Shown: positions 35,767 through 45,070, counted from the first letter of the stretch. The stretch is DNA of 64,000 nucleotides from an uncultured Clostridia bacterium (GCA_947623505.1 CANQGT010000002.1:1-64000); one strand, 5' to 3'. The notes: generated by a model from the letters alone, not told the origin. Made by a program: numbers and translations.

Positions 35767-37263
35767 TCAATTCTTTAAAAAAACGAGAGGCAATTCGCTG
35801 CATTCCCTCGGTTTGCAGAGATAGCCCGAATATTTTACGTTTTTCGCGTATCTTATAAACAATCCGTAGCAGGGCAAATCAAAATAATCGCTCTGCTCGT
35901 GGCTTCCTTTGTAAATATGCGAAACGCGCACTATATCGGGGTAATCCGCCGCGGACCATTCGGGGGCCTCGGCGGGAATATTCAGCTTTTCTTTTGTATC
36001 GCGGTATGAAACGCGGACGTTTTCAAAAACGATATTTTCAGGTCTGTATATCCTGCCGCCGTCCCGGCAGCCTGTTATCGCGGAGGGCAGCTCGGTATCG
36101 ACGGCAAAAACGTTTTTAATTATTATATCTTTTATGCCGCCGATCTCGCGTTTTCCGTAGCGCAGGCGCTTTCCGAGCCAAATGAGAACGGGCGAGCTTA
36201 CGCCGAACATTTCTATGCCATCTATTTCCACATCGGAAATATTGCTGCCGTCCGCCGATTCCACAGCGATTCCCGAATAGCCGTAGGTCATACCGCGTGG
36301 GATAAAAAATTTACAGTTTTTTACGGTGATATGCTTTGCGTCATACGCGCTTTCGGTGCCTATCTTAAAGCAGTTGGCAAAGCTGGAAACAACGCAGTCA
36401 AAAACGCGCACGTTTTCTATTTCCCCGTCAACGGGTTTTAGGCATATTCCGTCGTCCGCGGTGGCGATAAAGCAATGCTCTATTTCAACGTTTCTGCTGA
36501 AAAGAACGTCTATTCCGTCCGTGTTCGCGACGTGCATATGGTTGTCTATAACTGCATTGCGGATACAAACGTTTTCGCAGCCGTCGGCGACAAGGCTCCA
36601 AAAAGCGCTTTCGCGCAGAATTATACTGTTCACCTCAACGTTTTCGCAGTTTTTAAAATAAACAAGATACTGCCGCCTTATTCCCTTTTTGCCGAATCTT
36701 ATCCGTTTTCTCGCCTCTGTTACCCTTTCATACGTGTTGAACTTTTCAAGGGGATAAAGCGGCGTTTCGTCTTTTGGGGGCTCGGTATAGCTCACGCCGC
36801 TGCCGCAGATAACTCCGCTGCCTGTTATTCTTATGTTTTCAGCGTTTTCGGCGTATATAACGCCGCTTCCGATATGATCCTCCGACGGCGCGAACGCCGC
36901 TTTCGGCTCGTCAAAATATCTTATTTTGCCGCTTTTTTCTTTTTCCTCAAACGTCTGCGCCGTAAGCGACGCTCCGGAGGACACAAAAAGGGTGACGTTG
37001 CTTTTAAGCCTTATTTCGGTTATTTTGTAATCTCCCGCCGGTATCGTCACCGTTTTTCCGCCGCAATCGCAGGCGGCCGCTATCGCGCCGTTTATTGCCT
37101 CGCTGTTTTTTTCGGCGGTGTATTCGGGCGAAATATCGGGAACAAGAGCGTCTTCGGCGGCATCGCAGGGAAGAATATAATCGTTATACGGAATATTCGT
37201 TATACGGGAGCCGGTAGTATCGGTTTTGAATTTAAAGGAAAAAGTGTTGCTGTTTTTTATCAT
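35767..37263 (-). CDS. GH28 polygalacturonase-type glycosidase, cytoplasmic
   Basis: The 498-residue right-handed beta-helix protein has the GH28 active-site motifs NTDGIDVLFSRNVEIEHC (first Asp), TADDGICLKP (paired Asp) and the later YGYSGIAVES region. It has no signal peptide, so it probably trims imported oligogalacturonides or rhamnogalacturonan pieces from an end to give galacturonate, which the uxaBA genes then use. CAGGAG precedes the ATG. It starts 26 bp after the MATE gene. Confidence 0.9.
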   Translation of the reverse strand: MIKNSNTFSFKFKTDTTGSRITNIPYNDYILPCDAAEDALVPDISPEYTAEKNSEAINGAIAAACDCGGKTVTIPAGDYKITEIRLKSNVTLFVSSGASLTAQTFEEKEKSGKIRYFDEPKAAFAPSEDHIGSGVIYAENAENIRITGSGVICGSGVSYTEPPKDETPLYPLEKFNTYERVTEARKRIRFGKKGIRRQYLVYFKNCENVEVNSIILRESAFWSLVADGCENVCIRNAVIDNHMHVANTDGIDVLFSRNVEIEHCFIATADDGICLKPVDGEIENVRVFDCVVSSFANCFKIGTESAYDAKHITVKNCKFFIPRGMTYGYSGIAVESADGSNISDVEIDGIEMFGVSSPVLIWLGKRLRYGKREIGGIKDIIIKNVFAVDTELPSAITGCRDGGRIYRPENIVFENVRVSYRDTKEKLNIPAEAPEWSAADYPDIVRVSHIYKGSHEQSDYFDLPCYGLFIRYAKNVKYSGYLCKPRECSELPLVFLKN

Positions 37264-37289
37264 AGATTTCTCCTGCGGTTCACGGCCTC

Positions 37290-38675
37290 TTACGGCGTTT
37301 TTCGAGCGTCGGGCAGGCCTTCGCGCTCTGCTTCAAGCGCCTGCTTTTTGAATTTTTTGCTTTTGACAATGTAAATCACGGTTATCGGTATATCCGCCAA
37401 CAGCCACGCCGCGGGCGCGGAATAGCATACGGCGTTAAAACCTATGAGCGGGGTGAATATGAAAGCAACGGATATTCTGCCGAAAAATTCGCCCGCTCCG
37501 GCTATCATATTCGCATACGTGAAGCCGAGCCCCTGAAGCGTGTTTCTCATAACGAACAGCACCGCAACAAGGCTGTAGCACTGCGCCGTAGCGAGTAGAT
37601 AACGCTTCGCGGCATGCATAATGCTTTCGCTGTACTCACTCATAAAAAGGCGCACCATAGGCGCTCCGATAAGCAGCAAGGCGGCGCTCATCAAAACGGA
37701 AACGGCCACGTCCAAAATAAATATCTTTTTTACGGACGAGGTTATCCTTTTATATTTTTTCGCGCCGTAATTCTGCCCCACGAAGGTTTGGGTGGCGACG
37801 CCGAGCGCGGACATCGGCAGATTAGTAAGATTTTCTATTCTCCCGGCCGCTGTAAATCCCGCTATAACGTCGGAACCGAAGGAATTTACCGCGCTTTGCA
37901 TACACATTGAACCGATGGAGGTAACGGTAAACTGAATTGAAACGGGCACTCCGAGCGTTATCTGCCTGAGCGAAGTTTTCAAATCGGGCTTCAAATCCTT
38001 TTTCCCGATTTTCACGTTTTTGTTGAATTTTATGATATATATTCCCGTCATAAGAGCCGCCGCCGCCTGAGATATAAGCGTTGCCGCCGCCGCTCCCTCA
38101 ACCCCGAGCAAAAGCGATTTTACGAAAACGAGATCGAGAATGAAATTTAAAATAACGCTTACAACGTAAAAATAAAGCGGCTTTTTGCTTTCGCCCACCG
38201 CCCTCGAAATGGCGGTGAAATTATTTGAAAGCATCTGAAACGGCACGGCGTAGTAAAGAATATTCACATATGCCGCCGACAGGCCGATAATATCGCCCGG
38301 CGTGCCTATAAGCCTTAAAAGCGGCGTTGAAAAAACATGTGCCGTTACGGCTATTACAACGCCGATTATGAAAGCGAGCGAAATGCTGTTGCCGGCGTAA
38401 CGCGAAACCTTTTTGCCGTCGCCCGCGCCGAAGCCGTGGGCAACGGGAATGGTAAAGCCGCTTGTAAGCCCGAGCGCCGCGCCGATTACAAATGAATTTA
38501 CGGGCGCGACGCTGCCGACCGCGGCAAGCGCCGACGTGCTTACATATCGGCCCACTATTATATTGTCAACAAGTGTGTAATTGTACTGCAAAAGGGAAGA
38601 AAACATTATCGGCACCGCAAAAGCGATTATGCTTTTTACCGGATTTCCCTCAAGCATATTGTTCTTAGTTTTCAT
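37290..38675 (-). CDS. MATE-family efflux transporter
   Basis: The 461-residue protein has twelve predicted membrane helices and MATE signatures (GNPVKSIIAFAVPIMFSSLLQ at the start and GFTIPVAHGFGAGDGKK in the first repeat). These are sodium- or proton-coupled exporters, usually of drugs or organic cations. It is the first gene of the transcript that continues into GH28, uxaB and uxaA. Its relation to pectin use is unclear: it could export a toxic plant compound, or the link may be incidental. Confidence 0.9.
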   Translation of the reverse strand: MKTKNNMLEGNPVKSIIAFAVPIMFSSLLQYNYTLVDNIIVGRYVSTSALAAVGSVAPVNSFVIGAALGLTSGFTIPVAHGFGAGDGKKVSRYAGNSISLAFIIGVVIAVTAHVFSTPLLRLIGTPGDIIGLSAAYVNILYYAVPFQMLSNNFTAISRAVGESKKPLYFYVVSVILNFILDLVFVKSLLLGVEGAAAATLISQAAAALMTGIYIIKFNKNVKIGKKDLKPDLKTSLRQITLGVPVSIQFTVTSIGSMCMQSAVNSFGSDVIAGFTAAGRIENLTNLPMSALGVATQTFVGQNYGAKKYKRITSSVKKIFILDVAVSVLMSAALLLIGAPMVRLFMSEYSESIMHAAKRYLLATAQCYSLVAVLFVMRNTLQGLGFTYANMIAGAGEFFGRISVAFIFTPLIGFNAVCYSAPAAWLLADIPITVIYIVKSKKFKKQALEAEREGLPDARKTP

Positions 38676-38702
38676 TTTATTTCCCGTATCGGATGAATTT
38701 AC

Positions 38703-38722
38703 GGCTCGAAACCGAATTCGAG
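38703..38722 (-). other. Hairpin in the leader of the MATE operon
   Basis: GCTCGAA/TTCGAGC arms with a short loop lie between the promoter and the MATE start codon. A second GC-rich hairpin (CCCG/CGGG) follows at about 38729-38752. No known riboswitch was recognised. Confidence 0.4.
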
Positions 38723-38768
38723 CGCAGATTTTTCCCGCTCCCTACGGCAACGGGACGATTCGCTTTAA

Positions 38769-38797
38769 ATACTATAATTATTCAATAATAAAGTCAA
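38769..38797 (-). promoter_or_regulatory. Promoter of the MATE-GH28-uxaBA operon
   Basis: On the - strand TTGACT (38797-38792) and TAGTAT (38774-38769) are separated by 17 bp. Confidence 0.6.
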
Positions 38798-38944
38798 TAG
38801 ATTTTGCGCAATTTGCTTTATTTTTTGCAAAAGTTTTTATCTAAATCTTTAATTGTCTTACGGGATATGGTATTCTGAAAATATATCGGCCCGCCGCGAA
38901 AGGTATCGGGCGGGCGGGAGCAGGGTTTTACAGGAGTTGGTAAA

Positions 38945-39793
38945 ATGGACAGGGAACTTAAATCTTTTCAGCTCGCAGAGCAAAGCATAAACAAGAAATT
39001 CAGAAAAGCCATATGGAACCCTTTTGTGGCCGCCGTTAAAAATTACGAGCTTATAAACGCGGGCGACAGGATAGCCGTCTGCATATCGGGCGGCAAGGAT
39101 TCAATGCTTATGGCAAAGCTTTTGCAGATGCTGCAAAGGATAAGCAAGGAGCCGTTTGAGCTTGAATATATCGTTATGGACCCGGGGTACAGCGAAAAAA
39201 ACCGCCGCCTTATCGAAAAAAACGCGGCGCTGCTCAATATACCGATAAAGTTTTTTCAAACCGATATTTTTTCAGTTGCTTTTAAGGCAGAAAAATCGCC
39301 GTGCTATCTCTGCGCGAGAATGAGGCGGGGGCATCTCTACGCCAAAGCGAAGGAGGCGGGCTGCAATAAGATAGCGCTCGGCCACCATTTCAACGACGTG
39401 ATAGAGACAACGCTTCTCGGTATGCTTTACGGTTCGCAGCTTCAGGCGATGATGCCGAAGCTGCACAGCCTTAATTTTGAGGGAATGGAGCTTATACGGC
39501 CGCTTTACCGAATACGTGAGGACGATATAATAAGGTGGAAAAATTACAACGGCCTTGAATTTCTGCGATGCGCCTGCCGTTTTACCGAAAACCAGAACGC
39601 GGCGGACGGAGGGGAAAGCGATTCCAAACGGCTTGAGGTAAAAACGCTGATAAAGGAGCTTAAAAAGAAAAATCCCGATATAGAACAGAGCGTTTTCAAC
39701 AGCATTCACTGTGTTTGCCTTGACACCTTTCCGTCATACAAAACAAACGGGGAGCGCCATTCGTTTCTTGAGGATTACGAAAAGCGGGGATAA
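38945..39793 (+). CDS. ttcA: TtcA-family tRNA 2-thiocytidine synthase
   Basis: The 282-residue PP-loop ATPase has SGGKDS at 48-53 and the TtcA cysteine pair in SPCYLCARMRRG, with a further CACRF near the C-terminus that could bind an Fe-S cluster. TtcA-type enzymes thiolate cytidine 32 of tRNA, though some Firmicute homologues act on other positions. It is the second tRNA sulfur-transfer gene here, with thiI at 3.3 kb. CAGGAG lies upstream of the ATG. A GC-rich hairpin (38890-38917) precedes it. Confidence 0.85.
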   Translation: MDRELKSFQLAEQSINKKFRKAIWNPFVAAVKNYELINAGDRIAVCISGGKDSMLMAKLLQMLQRISKEPFELEYIVMDPGYSEKNRRLIEKNAALLNIPIKFFQTDIFSVAFKAEKSPCYLCARMRRGHLYAKAKEAGCNKIALGHHFNDVIETTLLGMLYGSQLQAMMPKLHSLNFEGMELIRPLYRIREDDIIRWKNYNGLEFLRCACRFTENQNAADGGESDSKRLEVKTLIKELKKKNPDIEQSVFNSIHCVCLDTFPSYKTNGERHSFLEDYEKRG

Positions 39794-39825
39794 TCGGGTT
39801 ATAGACTAATAAAGCGGAACACAAT

Positions 39826-39957
39826 AAAAAGGGTACGGGTTTAGCCGAGCGCCGATAAGGCAGTATTTCTTTAAAACACGAAATTTTTGCGCAATAACGC
39901 GTTAAAAACCGCCGATATGCGTCGGCATTATCGGCGGCTTTTGCCCGTATCCTTTTT
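39826..39957. repeat. Palindromic intergenic element containing 47-bp hairpin repeat copy 2
   Basis: Outer arms AAAAAGGGTACGGG (39826-39839) and CCCGTATCCTTTTT (39944-39957) pair with one mismatch. They enclose the hairpin CCGCCGATA/TATCGGCGG (39909-39937), and 39899-39945 is the inverted second copy of the 8867-8913 repeat. It lies between convergent ttcA and GH51 genes and can serve as a bidirectional terminator. The GAACACAATAA at 39817-39827 also occurs after thiI (4529-4539). Confidence 0.7.
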
Positions 39958-39987
39958 GCGTTAAATTCGGCAAGCCGAACGTTTTGC

Positions 39988-42756
39988 TTATTTCGCTTTC
40001 GCGATGCGTATTGCCGTTGCGGAATATTTCGGAACGGTGAAATTGAATTTATCCTTTATCCCGTTCAGGTCAAATTCTTTAAGAACGCTCTTTTCGGGTT
40101 CTCCGAAAACATTTTCGTCCTCAAGGTTTTCGCCCGCTACCTGGTAAGCTTTCGCGGTATCCGAAACGCCGCCGCCCGCGATGTCTATCGCGAAAGTCCT
40201 CGGCTCGCCCGTAACATTGACCAGCTTTATTATAACGTCGCCGCTGTCGTCCGTGCTTACCACCTGATAAGCCTCCGAATTTACGGTGTCCGCGTCAAAA
40301 TCAACATAGAGCTCATCGTTGATGTAGCACTTTACCTTCGTGCCGCTTACCTCTATCTTTAATTTATAAAGCTCGTCTGTCTCGATAACGCAGTCTTTGA
40401 CGGTGCCCGCTACTTGCCCCGTTTTAACTCCGTCCGTAAGTGACTGAAGGCAGGAAAGCGTGTTGTTCCACCCGCCGATGTTCCAAAAATAATTCGTATT
40501 CTTATCCTTAACGGCAAACGGTATTATAAAGCCCTCGTCGCCGTCCGTTTTAACGGCGTCAACGGTGTAGGTGTAATTTGTCCATTCCTCTTCGCCGAAA
40601 TACGCCACCGAGCCGGTTTCGCTGTAATCCATTTCAATGGAGGTCTGGGCAAGCCTGCCGTCATCGATTTCCCAATCGCCGTCGGTGGGGGTGTCCCATT
40701 TCATATTAAAGTGCAGCTTGCCTGATGAAAAATCGTCCTCGCCAAGCACCTCGCCGGTGTCGTTATTCACTATTTTAACGTTGTCAAATTCCGCGGAGGT
40801 GTTCCATGTGCCGACGCCCACCTTGCCTGTAAGCGGGCCTTCCTCTATTTCCGCGCCCTCAAGCGAGGACGAAAGCAGCTTTTTGCCCGTATTGTCGGAA
40901 AACAGTTTCTGAATATAGTAGTTGATCGAGCCCATGGAGGCCGCATTGTTGTACCAAATAAGATTGGGAGCCCAGTGGCGCGCCGTTACGCTTGAGAAAA
41001 GAGGCGCGTAGGTGGCCATACGCACTATATCGCCGTTTCTTTCAAGCCCCGTCATATACGCCGCCTCGGCAAGAGCAGATTTAAGGGTGTTTGAAAGGGA
41101 GGCGTACTCTCCGAGGAATACGTTTATGGCTCCTCCGTATATCGTATCGGTCATATTATTGACCGAGCGGCGGTAATTGGCCTCGTCGTAGTAATCCGCG
41201 TTTTGCAGTAACCAGTCCGGCTCTTTGTAATAATGGTGGTCTATCGCTCCGGCAAAATCCTCCGCATTGCCGTTTTTGATATGCTCTTTGGCATACTGAT
41301 ACGCAAGCAGATAATCGGAGCTGTTGGTGCCGTCGGTAAGTCCGGCGGAATAAATCAGATTTATGCCGTCGTAAAGCTTGGGATCGGCCTTTTTCGCGGC
41401 GTCAAAGGCATCGCGGAACGCCTGATAACGGACAAAGTAATCGTTGCCGAAATTTTCGTTTCCTATGCAGATATATTTCAGCTCAAACGGCGCTTTGTGC
41501 CCAAGCGCGATTCTCACCTTGCCCCAAACGGTGTTTTCGCCGCCGCGGCAAAACTCAACAAGGTCAAGCATATCCTGTATGTATTCCCTGAATCTTGCCG
41601 AATCCATATCAACAGGCTGCATACCCCTCGACTGGCAATACAGACCGCAGTTGAGCACGGGAACACCGAGCGCCCCTATATCCTCGGCAAGCTGAAAATA
41701 TTCGTAAAAGCCCAAGCCGTAGGACATAAAGCCCGGCCACGGATCGTCCGAGGCGCTTTTATCCGTCCAGATATTTATATCCTGCTTTCTCGCGGCAACG
41801 TCGCCGTAGGTTCCGTTAAACAGCAGCGGAAGTCCGTTCTTTCCGGCGCCGACCGAGTTTTTCCAGCTGTAGTCGCTGTCGTCATTCTCGCCCTCTATGG
41901 CGCAGCCTCCCGGAAAACGTATGAATTTCGGGTGAAGCTCCTCCAGCTTTTCGGCAAGATCTTTTCTAAGGCCGTTTTCCCTGCCCTTGTATGTATCCTT
42001 CGGGAAAAGGGAGATCATATCGAACGCCGCGCTGCCGCCGTCTATAAGCACCTGAAGCGTAACCGTTTCCGACGCGGTAACCGATGATTTGAGCGTGAGC
42101 TCGTACTTTTCCCACTTATCGCTTATTTTATCTATTTTTGCCTCAGCGGCGATCTCGGGCGGAGTGTTTGAGCCCTGATTTACGGCAAGACGCACCGTTA
42201 CGCCGCCTTTATATCCGTCAATCGCTTTCGCGTAAAGGGAAAATTTGTATTCCGCGTCTTTTTCTATGGACATTCCCTCAAGAAATCCCTTATTTTCTAT
42301 TCCCGCGGGCTCCGCTTTGCCGTTTTTCAGCACAAGATAGTTTGTGTTGTTCTCGTTCAGAGCGTTTTTCGCGTCGTTTATTTTTACCTCGGCGTTTGCG
42401 CCGTTTACCGCGCTCCAATGATAAAGCTGATCGCCCTCGGCAAGTTCGGTAAACTCAAACGAGCGGTTTGCCACTTTTTCCGCGTAAAGCCCGCCGTCCG
42501 CCGAAAAATTTATATCCTCAAAGAAAATACCGAAAAGCAGATCGCTTATATCGTGCATTTCCTTTGAAACGTCGACGCTGAGCCGATAATCCGATTTTGC
42601 CTCGTCATAGTCGGTCGCGGTGTTGACTATGGCGTTGAGCGCGTCAATATCCTTACCGCTCTTCTGCGACGAAGAGCAGCCGGCAAAGCCGATAACGGAC
42701 AGCGCCAAAAATACGGCGAGAACCGCCCGTATTCCCTTAAAACGAGAATTTTTCAT
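39988..42756 (-). CDS. GH51-like alpha-L-arabinofuranosidase lipoprotein
   Basis: The 922-residue protein has a lipoprotein signal ending in VIGFAGC. The GH51 start motif LLFGIFFEDINFSADGGLYAE follows, then an inserted carbohydrate-binding domain (about 105-260) and the catalytic barrel with acid/base Glu in CIGNENFG and nucleophile Glu in VFLGEYAS. A further beta-sandwich insert (about 650-830, GDWEIDDGRLAQ) precedes the C-terminal domain. It would release arabinose from arabinan or arabinoxylan at the cell surface. The ATG at 42756 follows AAAGGGG. GH51 enzymes are often cytoplasmic, so an anchored multi-domain form fits polymer attack. Confidence 0.88.
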   Translation of the reverse strand: MKNSRFKGIRAVLAVFLALSVIGFAGCSSSQKSGKDIDALNAIVNTATDYDEAKSDYRLSVDVSKEMHDISDLLFGIFFEDINFSADGGLYAEKVANRSFEFTELAEGDQLYHWSAVNGANAEVKINDAKNALNENNTNYLVLKNGKAEPAGIENKGFLEGMSIEKDAEYKFSLYAKAIDGYKGGVTVRLAVNQGSNTPPEIAAEAKIDKISDKWEKYELTLKSSVTASETVTLQVLIDGGSAAFDMISLFPKDTYKGRENGLRKDLAEKLEELHPKFIRFPGGCAIEGENDDSDYSWKNSVGAGKNGLPLLFNGTYGDVAARKQDINIWTDKSASDDPWPGFMSYGLGFYEYFQLAEDIGALGVPVLNCGLYCQSRGMQPVDMDSARFREYIQDMLDLVEFCRGGENTVWGKVRIALGHKAPFELKYICIGNENFGNDYFVRYQAFRDAFDAAKKADPKLYDGINLIYSAGLTDGTNSSDYLLAYQYAKEHIKNGNAEDFAGAIDHHYYKEPDWLLQNADYYDEANYRRSVNNMTDTIYGGAINVFLGEYASLSNTLKSALAEAAYMTGLERNGDIVRMATYAPLFSSVTARHWAPNLIWYNNAASMGSINYYIQKLFSDNTGKKLLSSSLEGAEIEEGPLTGKVGVGTWNTSAEFDNVKIVNNDTGEVLGEDDFSSGKLHFNMKWDTPTDGDWEIDDGRLAQTSIEMDYSETGSVAYFGEEEWTNYTYTVDAVKTDGDEGFIIPFAVKDKNTNYFWNIGGWNNTLSCLQSLTDGVKTGQVAGTVKDCVIETDELYKLKIEVSGTKVKCYINDELYVDFDADTVNSEAYQVVSTDDSGDVIIKLVNVTGEPRTFAIDIAGGGVSDTAKAYQVAGENLEDENVFGEPEKSVLKEFDLNGIKDKFNFTVPKYSATAIRIAKAK

Positions 42757-42805
42757 AATTTTTACCCCTTTCAGATACACGGATTTCAACCGTATTTGTG
42801 AGAAT

Positions 42806-42835
42806 ATTTTATCATAAACAAAAGTATGTTGTAAA
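42806..42835 (-). promoter_or_regulatory. Promoter of the GH51 gene
   Basis: On the - strand TTTACA (42835-42830) and TAAAAT (42811-42806) are separated by 18 bp. The gap from here to 42977 has only a GCCGT/ACGGC hairpin at about 42920-42950. Confidence 0.55.
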
Positions 42836-42977
42836 CAATAAATTAGACGTATGTAAAATTAAAGGGGTTTTATATTACTTTCATATAAATCGAAACGCCG
42901 AAATTTAATAAAAATCCTCCGCCGTAAAAACGTCTTTTGAAAACGGCGCGGAAAAAGTTTTGCATTTACGGACAAAA

Positions 42978-43004
42978 AAGACCTTTCGTTCAGCGAAAGG
43001 CCTT
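42978..43004 (-). terminator. Distal hairpin repeat of element copy 1, probable terminator of the fadD-like gene
   Basis: The 27-bp unit forms a CCTTTCG/CGAAAGG stem and is followed on the - strand by a T-tract (about six Ts). It is identical to 43282-43308. Confidence 0.75.
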
Positions 43005-43281
43005 CAGACTGTCGATAAAGCGGTCTGAACCGCGCCGAGAAAATAAATATGCTTGCGTTATCGGTATCACCTACAAAAATTCAGTCTGTATAATTTTTAA
43101 TAACTACTGCAATAAGAAAGCCGCTTGAATATCGAATTTAAGCGGCTTTTGGCGCTTTCGCCTTTCGGCAACTCTACCGTACCTATGTACGCCGACGAAT
43201 TGCCGAAAGGCAAATTCAGTTCCGTTTCTCGAAGTCTGCCGGCGTGTAGAATTATGTTTCCCTGACTTTTTCTACACGCTG

Positions 43282-43308
43282 AAGACCTTTCGTTCAGCGA
43301 AAGGCCTT
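43282..43308 (-). repeat. Proximal hairpin repeat of element copy 1
   Basis: This exact 27-bp copy of 42978-43004 lies 12 bp after the fadD-like stop codon. It lacks a T-tract because the element core starts at the base of the stem. Confidence 0.85.
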
Positions 43309-43319
43309 TTAGATAAAAA

Positions 43320-45002
43320 TTATTTAAGCATTTTGAAATCCACCTTGCCGATTTTAGTCCTCGGAAGAGCGTCAATAAAAGCGACCTCCTTCGGAACCGA
43401 CCATTTTGAGAGATTCTGCTCACCGAAACGCTTAATTTTCTCAATTAAATCCGCTTCGCTGTCACTCGCGAATTTTCTGTTCTTAACAACAAAGAGCTTC
43501 AGCGTGGTTTTTCCCTCGTCGCCTACGCCGATAACGCAGCAGTCGAATATCTCGGCCATAGCGCGGTAGGTCTCTTCGATAAACGACGGGTAAACGAGAT
43601 AGCCGCTTATCTTGTAAACCCTCTTGAGGCGCTGGCGGTAATAAATATCGCCGCGTTCATCGATAAAGCACATATCGCCCGTGTGGAGCCATACCCTGCC
43701 GTCGTCCTCGTGCTTGATAAGCACTTTCGCCGTTTCGTCGGGATCGTTCCAATAGCCCTGCATAAGGGTGGGGGCATATATACATAGCTCGCCGTCTTCG
43801 CCCTCGCATTTTTCGGTGGTGCCCGGTTTAACCGTCATAGCCTCAACATTGTAGCACGGAACGCCTATGCAGCCCTGCGGGGCCTCGCGGCGCGGATCGG
43901 TAAAGGTGCAAACGGTAACGCATTCCGTAAGTCCGTAGCCCGAAACGAAATGGACTCTCGCGCCGTTTTCTTTAAGTAATCTGTCCATCTTCTCGGTGAG
44001 CGAATAGGGAACGACGTCGCCGCCGGAGCCTATAAGCTTCATCGTGCTCATATCAACGCCCTTGAGATAACCGGCGTTGTAGACCTTTTCAAAGAAATCC
44101 GGAACGCCGAAGATATAGTTGATATGATATTTCTTTATGGATGCGGAGCACATTTTAGCGTCAAACTGCGGAAAAAGCGCCTGCGCCATTCCGACGCACA
44201 TCGAAACGTGCATGCAAAGAGCGAAGCCGAAACCGTGGAAAACGGGAAGAGCCGTGAGCATTGCGTCGTTATCCTGATCTATTTTCATATTCAGCACCTG
44301 CTCGACAACGTCCACAAGCTGATACGAAAGATTGTTTATCGCCTCAGAGGTGAGCATAACGCCCTTGGGGTTGCCCGTTGTGCCGCCCGTCATCATAACG
44401 GCGGCGGTGGCAAGCGGATCGGAAGCCGTTTCGGGGACGCCGTTTTCCTTGATATATTCCTCGCCCTCTTTGAGGAAATCCGCCCAATCTATGAGCTTTT
44501 TGACGTTTTCGGCGGGAGCCGTTTTGCCCTTTATCTTCTTCTTATAGAGCATATTCGCTATCATTCCGTAGGCGTTTTTCGGAAAATACTGCGCGGTTCT
44601 GCACTTTATAAGCGTGAGATCGGGATTTTCGGTAAACGACTTTTCGGATACGTCAAAGCAAAAAGCGTATTTCGCACCGACAAGATTTATTGTATAATCC
44701 GCCTCGGATTTAACGGAAAGCGGGTGGAGCATCGAGGCCACGGCGCCGATTTTGTTTACGGCGTAGATCGCTGTTATACACTGCGGCATATTCGGCAGGC
44801 AGATAACGACTCTGTCTCCCTTTTGAACGCCGTTCGCGACGAGGGCGGCGGCGCATTTGTCCACCATATCCGAAACAGCGTTCCAGCTGAGGGTGTTGTT
44901 GTAATAGTAAAGGCAGGGATTATCTCCCCTTTCCTTTACGGAATTTTCAAATTGGCGGTACATTGTTGTTTTAACATTGTAGATCGTTGTGTAATCAATC
45001 AT
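43320..45002 (-). CDS. AMP-binding acyl-CoA synthetase (FadD-like)
   Basis: The 560-residue adenylate-forming enzyme has the P-loop MMTGGTTGNPKGVML, the A5-A7 region VSGYGLTEC and WLHTGDMC, and the C-terminal RLKRVYKISGYLV and catalytic-lysine region PRTKIGKVDF. It activates a carboxylic acid, probably a fatty acid, as acyl-AMP and then acyl-CoA, but chain length is not predictable. It has a sigma-A promoter and stands alone. Its transcript runs into the 277-bp element directly after the stop. Confidence 0.92.
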   Translation of the reverse strand: MIDYTTIYNVKTTMYRQFENSVKERGDNPCLYYYNNTLSWNAVSDMVDKCAAALVANGVQKGDRVVICLPNMPQCITAIYAVNKIGAVASMLHPLSVKSEADYTINLVGAKYAFCFDVSEKSFTENPDLTLIKCRTAQYFPKNAYGMIANMLYKKKIKGKTAPAENVKKLIDWADFLKEGEEYIKENGVPETASDPLATAAVMMTGGTTGNPKGVMLTSEAINNLSYQLVDVVEQVLNMKIDQDNDAMLTALPVFHGFGFALCMHVSMCVGMAQALFPQFDAKMCSASIKKYHINYIFGVPDFFEKVYNAGYLKGVDMSTMKLIGSGGDVVPYSLTEKMDRLLKENGARVHFVSGYGLTECVTVCTFTDPRREAPQGCIGVPCYNVEAMTVKPGTTEKCEGEDGELCIYAPTLMQGYWNDPDETAKVLIKHEDDGRVWLHTGDMCFIDERGDIYYRQRLKRVYKISGYLVYPSFIEETYRAMAEIFDCCVIGVGDEGKTTLKLFVVKNRKFASDSEADLIEKIKRFGEQNLSKWSVPKEVAFIDALPRTKIGKVDFKMLK

Positions 45003-45041
45003 AGCAGCATCTTCTCCGTTTCTTCTGTAAACTATAAAACT

Positions 45042-45070
45042 ATTTTAAAATAAGGATAATACCGTTGCAA
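45042..45070 (-). promoter_or_regulatory. Promoter of the acyl-CoA synthetase gene
   Basis: On the - strand TTGCAA (45070-45065) and TAAAAT (45047-45042) are separated by 17 bp. Confidence 0.6.

Larger units (their letters stand above)
42978..43308 (-). mobile_element. 277-bp structured element flanked by 27-bp hairpin direct repeats, copy 1
   Basis: The core (43005-43281) is matched along its whole length by the core at 49123-49400, in inverted orientation. In the - strand sense it begins CAGCGTGTAG and ends CGACAGTCTG. These imperfect inverted ends agree at 7 of 10 positions. The flanks 43282-43308 and 42978-43004 are identical 27-bp hairpins (CCTTTCG/CGAAAGG stem), and only the distal one keeps the T-tract. 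Inside are stems GCGTGTAG/CTACACGC, GCCTTTCGGCAA/TTGCCGAAAGGC and GCCGCTT/AAGCGGC. No transposase or credible ORF is present. It begins directly after the fadD-like stop codon. Confidence 0.85.

Noticed and set aside
37290-38675. MATE protein as the galacturonate importer
   Set aside because: MATE proteins are exporters, and nothing in the sequence supports uronate import, so this was left as an open question.
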